A DNA stretch of 64,000 nt from KK5 sp034043675 (GTDB taxonomy: Bacteria; Pseudomonadota; Gammaproteobacteria; Burkholderiales; Burkholderiaceae_C), in NCBI RefSeq assembly GCF_034043675.1, contig NZ_JAXCLA010000003.1, forward strand, positions 186,001 to 250,000, given 5' to 3'. The position numbers and the translations under genes are program-made. Each line of letters starts with the position of its first letter. Position 1 is the stretch's first letter. The notes beneath the pieces are model-generated. The model did no database searches, was not told where the DNA came from, and worked only from the letters and a program-made list of their open reading frames with translations. Positions 59,192 through 64,000 of this stretch are shown one piece after another.

Positions 59192-59818
59192 TCAGCCGCG
59201 CACCAGCGGGTTCGGCGTGGGCTCGGCCAGCTTCACGTTCAGCAGGTTCTTGTCCGTGTGGTGGAAGGGCTCGTCGCGGCCGAGGATCTGCATGACCGTG
59301 TCTTCCTCGTAGCCCCAGGTGCCGTCGGCATTGACGGTGACCTTGATGACGAAGTCGGTCGTGCGGAAGGCTTCCTGGATGAACGGGGCGGAGCAGATGC
59401 CCCAGGTCTCCAGCCCCTGCGTGGCCTTCAGCTCGAACGTGGTGGCATCGGGCGCAACGGTGCCGGCGGCCATCGCGACCTGGCCGCGTGGGATCGTCAG
59501 CGTGTGCATCACGGTGCTGGTGGCGGGCTCCCACAGCCAGTAGCCGACCTGCTCGTGATAGGTCTTCACGTTGTCGGGCTTGGTGATGTGGGTGTAGTAG
59601 CGCAGGCCGTAGAGCAGCTGCGGACCGTTGGTGACCGGGTCGATTGGCTGCAGCTCGATGCGCTCGACGTAGGCCTGCTTCTTCGGCCCTTCGGCCTTGG
59701 GCTTCACGTCGAGGCCGCGCGTGCCCTGCCAGATGCCGGCCAACGGCCGCAGCGGGCCGAGGTTGGCCAGGGTGTCGAGATCGACGGGATAGGGCTCGGT
59801 GTAGATGTCGCGGCTCAT
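59192..59818 (-). CDS. Nitrobindin-like heme-binding beta-barrel protein
   Basis: A 208-residue protein of the FABP-like / DUF1794 group (THAP4-like). LGPLRPLAGIWQGTRGLDVK is the conserved N-terminal stretch, with EQVGYWLWEPATSTVMHTLT and HHTDKNLLNV near the heme pocket of the family. The known members bind ferric heme and isomerise peroxynitrite. ATG 59818 (MSRDIYT) fits; seven upstream residues in the open frame are unlikely. It starts 51 bp after oxyR on the same strand. Confidence 0.85.
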   Translation of the reverse strand: MSRDIYTEPYPVDLDTLANLGPLRPLAGIWQGTRGLDVKPKAEGPKKQAYVERIELQPIDPVTNGPQLLYGLRYYTHITKPDNVKTYHEQVGYWLWEPATSTVMHTLTIPRGQVAMAAGTVAPDATTFELKATQGLETWGICSAPFIQEAFRTTDFVIKVTVNADGTWGYEEDTVMQILGRDEPFHHTDKNLLNVKLAEPTPNPLVRG

Positions 59819-59846
59819 GGTGCCCGGACTGTATTTCAAAGCTGCT

Positions 59847-60767
59847 TCAGGTCAGCCGCGTCACGCCGTTCAGCTCGCATTCGTAGACCGCGTTGCGCAG
59901 CGCCGCGATGGCCTCGTAGCGGGTGAAGGTCTTGCGCCAAGCCAGCACGACGCGGCGCGTCGGCGCCGGCGCCTCGAAGGGGATGAAGCGCAGATGCGGA
60001 TGCGGCTCGCGCGGCACCGACAGCACCGGCACCACGGTGACGCCCATGCCCGAGGCGACCATGTGCTTGATCGTCTCCAGCGAGGACCCCTCGAAGCTCT
60101 TGCGGATGCCCTCGGCATCGCTGGAGAAGCGGGCGAACTCGGGGCAGACCTCCAGCACCTGGTCGCGGAAGCAGTGGCCGTTGCCCAGCAGCAGCATGGT
60201 CTCGGTCTTCAGCTCCTGGGCGCTGATGCTGTCGCGCTGCGCGAACGGATGGCCCGCCGGCACGGCCACCATGAAGGGCTCGTCGTACAGCGGGGCCAGC
60301 GCCAGGCCCGCGTCGGGGAAGGGCTCGGCCATGATGGCGCAGTCCAGCTCGCCGGTGCGCAGCATCTCCAGCAGCTTGACGGTGAAGTTCTCCTGCAGGA
60401 TCAGCGGCATCTGCGGCACGCGGTCGATGATGCCCTTGACCAGCTCGGGCAGCAGGTAGGGCCCGATCGTGTAGATGATGCCCAGCTTCAGCGCACCGGC
60501 CAGCGGATCCTTGCCGCGCTTGGCGATCTCCTTGATGGCGCCGGCCTGCTCGATCACCGCCTGCGCCTGGCGCACGATGTCCTCGCCCAGCGGCGTCACG
60601 CTGATCTCCGTCGCGCCGCGCTCGAAGATCTTCACGTCCAGTTCTTCCTCGAGCTTCTTGATCGCCACGCTGAGCGTGGGCTGGGAAACGAAACAGGCTT
60701 CCGCCGCGCGGCCGAAATGCCGCTCGCGGGCGACGGCGACGACGTAGCGCAACTCGGTCAGGGTCAT
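59847..60767 (-). CDS. oxyR: OxyR, peroxide-sensing LysR regulator
   Basis: A 306-residue LysR regulator. MTLTELRYVVAVARERHFGR starts the winged helix. The redox pair is C-F-R-D-Q-V-L-E-V-C, i.e. two cysteines with eight residues between, the spacing of E. coli Cys199 and Cys208, within GHCFRDQVLEVCPE. It should activate peroxide defence genes when oxidised. ATG 60767 is the conserved start; the 15 upstream residues are rejected. Divergent from panB across 116 bp. Confidence 0.96.
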   Translation of the reverse strand: MTLTELRYVVAVARERHFGRAAEACFVSQPTLSVAIKKLEEELDVKIFERGATEISVTPLGEDIVRQAQAVIEQAGAIKEIAKRGKDPLAGALKLGIIYTIGPYLLPELVKGIIDRVPQMPLILQENFTVKLLEMLRTGELDCAIMAEPFPDAGLALAPLYDEPFMVAVPAGHPFAQRDSISAQELKTETMLLLGNGHCFRDQVLEVCPEFARFSSDAEGIRKSFEGSSLETIKHMVASGMGVTVVPVLSVPREPHPHLRFIPFEAPAPTRRVVLAWRKTFTRYEAIAALRNAVYECELNGVTRLT

Positions 60768-60860
60768 GGGTTTTGCAAACTCCTCGGGGCGCAGCGTACC
60801 CTTTTGGCGCAACGTCTTACAACGGGGCCGCCCGCTACACTGCGAGCGCTTTCAAAATCC

Positions 60861-60875
60861 GGAGGCCTCGCCTCC
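60861..60875 (+). promoter_or_regulatory. Hairpin covering GGAGG in the panB leader
   Basis: GGAGGC-CTC-GCCTCC is a perfect 6-bp stem with a 3-nt loop. Its first arm is the only GGAGG before panB, lying 18 nt from the ATG. If folded it would hide that site; the long spacing leaves open whether GGAGG is used at all. Confidence 0.35.
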
Positions 60876-60883
60876 TCACGATC

Positions 60884-61696
60884 ATGACCGCCGAACGCAA
60901 ACCCATCACGCTGCCCCGCCTGCTCGACATGCACGCCAAGGGCGAGAAGATCGCGATGCTGACCTGCTACGACGCCACCTTCGCCCACCTGCAGGACGAG
61001 GCCGGCGTCGACGTGATGCTGATCGGCGATTCGCTCGGCAATGTGCTGCATGGCGCGGAGTCGACGGTGGCGGTCTCGCTGGATTCGATGCTGTACCACA
61101 CGCGCTCGGTGGCGCGCGGCAACCGCCACGCCTGGATCGTGGCCGACCTGCCCTTCGACAGCTACCACGTGTCCAAGGAAGAGGCCTGGCGCAATGCGGC
61201 CCAGCTGTTCAAGCTCGGTGCCCACATGGTCAAGCTGGAAGGCGGCGGCTGGGTCAACGAGACGGTGCGCTTCCTGACCGAGCGCGGCATTCCCGTCTGC
61301 GGCCACCTGGGCTTCACGCCGCAGACGGTCGTGTCGCTGGGCGGATTCAAGGTGCAGGGCCGCGGCGACACGGGCGCCGCACTGCTGAAGCGCCATGCGC
61401 TGGAACTGCAGGAAGCCGGTGCGCAGATGCTGGTGCTGGAGATGGTGCCCTCGGCCGTGGCCAAGGAAGTGACCGAGAGCCTGCGCATCCCGGTCATCGG
61501 CATCGGCGCGGGCCTGGGCTGCTCGGGCCAGGTGCTGGTGCTGCACGACATGCTGGGCATCAGCCACGGCCGCAGCCCGCGCTTCGTGCGCAACTTCATG
61601 GAAGGCTCGGCCTCGATCCAGCAGGCGGTGCGCCGCTATGTGGACGAGGTGAAGGCCGGCACCTTCCCGGTCGACGCGATCCACGGCTTCCAGTGA
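60884..61696 (+). CDS. panB: 3-methyl-2-oxobutanoate hydroxymethyltransferase
   Basis: A 270-residue PanB, first committed enzyme of pantothenate synthesis (ketoisovalerate to ketopantoate with methylenetetrahydrofolate). Core motifs: MLTCYDATFAHLQDEAGVD, MLIGDSLGNVLHG, VKLEGGGWV, CGHLGFTPQTV and IGIGAGLGCSGQVLVLHD. ATG 60884 (MTAERK) is the family start; the open frame upstream is rejected. Followed directly by panC. Confidence 0.98.
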   Translation: MTAERKPITLPRLLDMHAKGEKIAMLTCYDATFAHLQDEAGVDVMLIGDSLGNVLHGAESTVAVSLDSMLYHTRSVARGNRHAWIVADLPFDSYHVSKEEAWRNAAQLFKLGAHMVKLEGGGWVNETVRFLTERGIPVCGHLGFTPQTVVSLGGFKVQGRGDTGAALLKRHALELQEAGAQMLVLEMVPSAVAKEVTESLRIPVIGIGAGLGCSGQVLVLHDMLGISHGRSPRFVRNFMEGSASIQQAVRRYVDEVKAGTFPVDAIHGFQ

Positions 61697-61698
61697 GC

Positions 61699-62532
61699 AT
61701 GCAGGTTCTTCACACGATCGCCGAGCTGCGCGCCGCGCTGGCCGATCGACGCGCCCGGGCCTTCGTCCCGACGATGGGCAATCTGCACGACGGTCACCTG
61801 GCGCTGGTGCGCCAGGCGCGCGCCGCGGCCGGAAGCGATGGCGCGGTCATTGCGAGCATCTTCGTCAACCGCCTGCAGTTCGCGCCGCACGAGGACTTCG
61901 ACCAGTACCCGCGCACCTTGGCACGCGACGCCGGCCTGCTCGAAGGCGCCGGCTGCGACTTCGTCTTCGCGCCCAGCGAGAGCGAGCTGTACCCCGAGCC
62001 GCAGGGCTACAAGGTCTCGCCGCCGGCGGAGCTGGCCGACATCCTTGAGGGCCATTTCCGCCCCGGCTTCTTTACCGGCGTCTGCACCGTCGTGCACAAG
62101 CTGTTCAACATCGTCCAGCCGACGGTGGCCGTGTTCGGCAAGAAGGACTACCAGCAGCTGATGGTGATCCGCCGGATGGTCGAGCAGATGGCCCTGCCGA
62201 TCGAGATCCAGGCGGGCGAGACGGCGCGCAGCGACGAAGGCCTGGCCCTGTCGTCCCGCAACGGCTACCTGAGTGCCGGCGAGAAGGCCGAGGCGCTGCG
62301 CCTGTCACAAACATTGAAGACACTGATCGCCGGCTGGCAGGGCGGCGAGCGCGATGTCGCCACCCTGGAGAGCACGGCGATGGACCGGCTGCGCGAGCAC
62401 GGCTGGCAGCCCGACTACGTGACCCTGCGTCGTCAGCGCGACCTGGGTGTGCCCGCCGCGGGCGAACCGCTGGTAGCCTTGGCCGCCGCCCGCCTGGGCA
62501 AGACGCGGCTGATCGACAACCTCGAAGTCTGA
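61699..62532 (+). CDS. panC: Pantoate-beta-alanine ligase
   Basis: A 277-residue PanC joining pantoate and beta-alanine with ATP. Motifs: VPTMGNLHDGHLALVRQAR (HIGH-like), IFVNRLQFAPHEDFDQYPRT, VFGKKDYQQLMVIRRMV and LALSSRNGYLS (KMSKS-like). ATG 61699 lies 2 bp after the panB stop; a GTG at 61693 overlapping that stop would add two residues. Confidence 0.98.
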   Translation: MQVLHTIAELRAALADRRARAFVPTMGNLHDGHLALVRQARAAAGSDGAVIASIFVNRLQFAPHEDFDQYPRTLARDAGLLEGAGCDFVFAPSESELYPEPQGYKVSPPAELADILEGHFRPGFFTGVCTVVHKLFNIVQPTVAVFGKKDYQQLMVIRRMVEQMALPIEIQAGETARSDEGLALSSRNGYLSAGEKAEALRLSQTLKTLIAGWQGGERDVATLESTAMDRLREHGWQPDYVTLRRQRDLGVPAAGEPLVALAAARLGKTRLIDNLEV

Positions 62533-63300
62533 ATGAGCGCCATGAACCCGAAGCATTCCTTCCTGAGCCGCCGCACGCTGGGCATCGCCGCGATCGGTGC
62601 GGCCGCGACCTTGCTGCTGGCCTCCTGCGGCGGTGGCACCAGCGGCCCCGACAACAGCACGCCGAGCGACTACAACACGAAGACCCCTGGCACCGTGACC
62701 CTGACGGTCACGCACCGCGTGGCGATCGCCGTCAGCATGCCCGACCTCAGCGGCGTCACCAACCCGAGCACGCTCGACCAGGCCGGCCTCAAGGCGCTGC
62801 CCACGGTAACGAAGACGATCAACATCGGCCTCGACCACAAGCACGCGCCGATCTCGACCGACAACTTCCTCGCCTACCTGAACAGCGGCGCCTACACGAA
62901 CACGGTCTTCCACCGCGTGATCGCCGGCTTCGTCGCGCAGGGCGGCGGCTACACGGCGGCCTCGGACGGCACGCTGACAGCCATCACCACCAACGCCGCG
63001 ATCACGCTGGAGAGCCAGAACGGCCTCGCCAACACCCGCGGTACGCTGGCCATGGCCCGCACCACCGATCCGAACAGCGCGACCAGCCAGTTCTACTTCA
63101 ACCTGGTGAACAACGTCGGCCCCGCGCCCTTCCTGGTCAACCTGGACTACCAGTCGGCCGACTCTCCCGGCTACGCGGTCTTCGGCACCGTGATGGACCA
63201 GGCCAGTCTCGACGTGATGGACGCCATCGCGAAGATCGGCACCGACTCGTCAGACCGGCCGCTGGTCGACATCACGATCACGTCCATCACCGTCAAGTGA
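62533..63300 (+). CDS. Cyclophilin-type peptidyl-prolyl isomerase, lipoprotein
   Basis: A 255-residue isomerase. The N-terminus has SRRTLG, a hydrophobic stretch and the lipobox LLASC, so Cys32 would be lipidated. The cyclophilin core follows after a Gly/Thr-rich linker: FHRVIAGFVAQGGGYTAASD (Arg, Phe, Gln of the active site) and ARTTDPNSATSQFYFN. It should catalyse proline isomerisation at the outer membrane or periplasm. It starts immediately after panC. Confidence 0.92.
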   Translation: MSAMNPKHSFLSRRTLGIAAIGAAATLLLASCGGGTSGPDNSTPSDYNTKTPGTVTLTVTHRVAIAVSMPDLSGVTNPSTLDQAGLKALPTVTKTINIGLDHKHAPISTDNFLAYLNSGAYTNTVFHRVIAGFVAQGGGYTAASDGTLTAITTNAAITLESQNGLANTRGTLAMARTTDPNSATSQFYFNLVNNVGPAPFLVNLDYQSADSPGYAVFGTVMDQASLDVMDAIAKIGTDSSDRPLVDITITSITVK

Positions 63301-63313
63301 TGGCGTGATCGCC

Positions 63314-63342
63314 CGGCGCAGCTTGTTGTCGTTACTGCGCCG
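63314..63342. terminator. Possible bidirectional stem-loop between the two isomerase genes
   Basis: CGGCGCAG (63314-63321) pairs with CTGCGCCG (63335-63342) over a 13-nt loop. It starts 14 bp after one isomerase stop and covers the stop codon of the convergent one. The loop is T-rich but no run of T follows either side. Confidence 0.4.
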
Positions 63343-63820
63343 ACAGCAGCTGCACCTCGAAGATCAGCGCCGCGCCGCCCGGAATGGTGTTCAAGCCATT
63401 GGCGCCGTAGGCCAGCGAGGCCGGGATCACGATGGTGCGCTTGCCACCGACCTTCATGCCGGTGACGCCTTGCTCGAAGCCGGAGATGACTTGGCCCTTG
63501 CCGATCTGGAAGCTGAGCGGAGTGGTGGCACCGACATTCGAGTCGAACTGCGTGCCCTTCTGGGTGCCGGTGACGCGCACGTCGTACAGCCAGCCGGTGT
63601 AGGTGACGCTGACCGTGCTGCTGGCGCCGGCCGTGGCGCCGGTGCCCACCGTCGTGTCGGTGGTCTGCAGCGTGGTGATGGCCGTGGAGCCCGACACCGT
63701 CGCCCAGGTAGCGGCGTCGCCGCTATCGCTACCACCACCGCCGCAGGCGGCAAGGCTCAAGACGGAAGCGACGCCAGCGGCGGCCAGCAGGTGACGGCGA
63801 GACTTCGAGAAGAAGGTCAT
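63332..63820 (-). CDS. FKBP-type peptidyl-prolyl isomerase, lipoprotein
   Basis: A 162-residue FKBP. N-terminal KSRRHLLAAAG and the lipobox LSLAAC (Cys26) mark a lipoprotein with a twin-arginine-like signal. The FKBP domain has VTYTGWLYD, GTQFDSNVG, FQIGKGQVISGFEQGVTGMK and RTIVIPASLAYG. It is convergent with the cyclophilin lipoprotein, an unrelated fold with the same activity. Confidence 0.93.
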   Translation of the reverse strand: MTFFSKSRRHLLAAAGVASVLSLAACGGGGSDSGDAATWATVSGSTAITTLQTTDTTVGTGATAGASSTVSVTYTGWLYDVRVTGTQKGTQFDSNVGATTPLSFQIGKGQVISGFEQGVTGMKVGGKRTIVIPASLAYGANGLNTIPGGAALIFEVQLLSAQ

Positions 63821-63966
63821 GATCTGAAGGGTGCGGCGATGAACGCCGGATGTGTGTCGAGGAAAGCGCGAAGTTTAGTTGCGCCCACCGCAACAGTACT
63901 TGTGTGATGCACCGTTTACATGACGCTCACATAACGGTTTATGCCAGCAGCATCGGTGTGACACGC

Positions 63967-64000
63967 ATGCGCCTGGCTTGGAGCGCCGGCGCGCTGCTGG
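63967..64000 (+). CDS. Possible start of a gene running off the window
   Basis: ATG 63967 opens a frame to the window edge reading MRLAWSAGALL, which looks like the start of a signal peptide; GTG 63958 is in the same frame. Too short to assign. The bases 63821-63966 before it hold the leader of the convergent FKBP gene and possibly this gene's promoter. Confidence 0.3.
   Translation, partial: MRLAWSAGALL

Noticed and set aside
60768..60883. OxyR-binding site between oxyR and panB.
   Set aside because: No ATAG-N7-CTAT-like spaced dyad could be recognised.

Overview
The window is about 64 kb of very GC-rich DNA with tightly packed genes. It looks like a chromosomal segment of a betaproteobacterium of the order Burkholderiales, near Roseateles, Mitsuaria or Rubrivivax. 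The evidence is protein-family content: PEP-CTERM/HAF-repeat exported proteins, a MocR regulator next to a DUF2917 gene, an acoR/acoD-type locus with DUF779, panBC, ubiA, prfC, and a betaproteobacterial second YebC-like protein. Species assignment is inference. I saw no rRNA, tRNA, CRISPR array, prophage or intact insertion sequence. Three non-coding structured repeats are present (24457-24841, 46493-46566, 52051-52322).

Layout from the left. 0.2-3.1 kb: a large membrane-bound HD-GYP c-di-GMP phosphodiesterase-like protein. 3.0-6.3 kb (minus): three PEP-CTERM genes, two of them HAF-repeat proteins with an ATGA overlap, divergent from an AraC regulator (6.5-7.6 kb). 7.7-10.4 kb: a DUF6624 lipid-free exported protein, a Nudix hydrolase and a ChrA chromate transporter in one run. 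10.4-12.3 kb (minus): acetaldehyde dehydrogenase plus DUF779, with a textbook sigma-54 promoter and palindromic upstream sites. This faces an AcoR-type activator that leads a four-gene run (12.5-16.1 kb): AcoR, a molybdopterin-domain protein, a LysR-type-HTH/nitroreductase fusion and a gamma-glutamylcyclotransferase. 16.0-19.0 kb: another large HAF/PEP-CTERM gene divergent from an unrecognised 410-residue protein.

19.0-24.5 kb holds the most coherent system: exported MsrB, a DipZ-type CcdA-thioredoxin fusion and exported MsrA on the minus strand, divergent from an OmpR-type response regulator and histidine kinase. I read it as an envelope methionine-sulfoxide repair module with its own electron supply and sensor pair. 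The kinase gene ends inside a 385-bp element bounded by ~70-bp inverted repeats.

25.0-33.9 kb: a zinc alcohol dehydrogenase, a two-domain molybdopterin/molybdate-binding protein, a LysR/MFS divergent pair, and a five-gene minus-strand oxidoreductase operon (SDR, AhpD-like, cupin, FAD amine oxidase, zinc ADH) facing its own LysR regulator. 33.9-38.9 kb: a chain of five overlapping or nearly overlapping genes (GntR, ABC ATPase, membrane protein, KdpD-like kinase, KdpE-like regulator) with a strong palindromic operator at the front. 38.9-46.5 kb: old yellow enzyme/HxlR, Kup potassium uptake, flavin reductase, M48 protease, Crp/Fnr and LuxR regulators, UbiA.

46.6-52.5 kb: YebC-like protein and a complete livGFKHM branched-chain amino-acid ABC operon, with a hairpin-rich element just upstream. 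52.3-64 kb: small conserved-looking protein, GNAT, release factor 3, DUF2917/MocR, DJ-1-like protein, OPT transporter, nitrobindin-like protein, OxyR, panBC and two lipoprotein peptidyl-prolyl isomerases of unrelated folds. At least seven convergent gene pairs overlap at their 3' ends, underlining how compact the region is.
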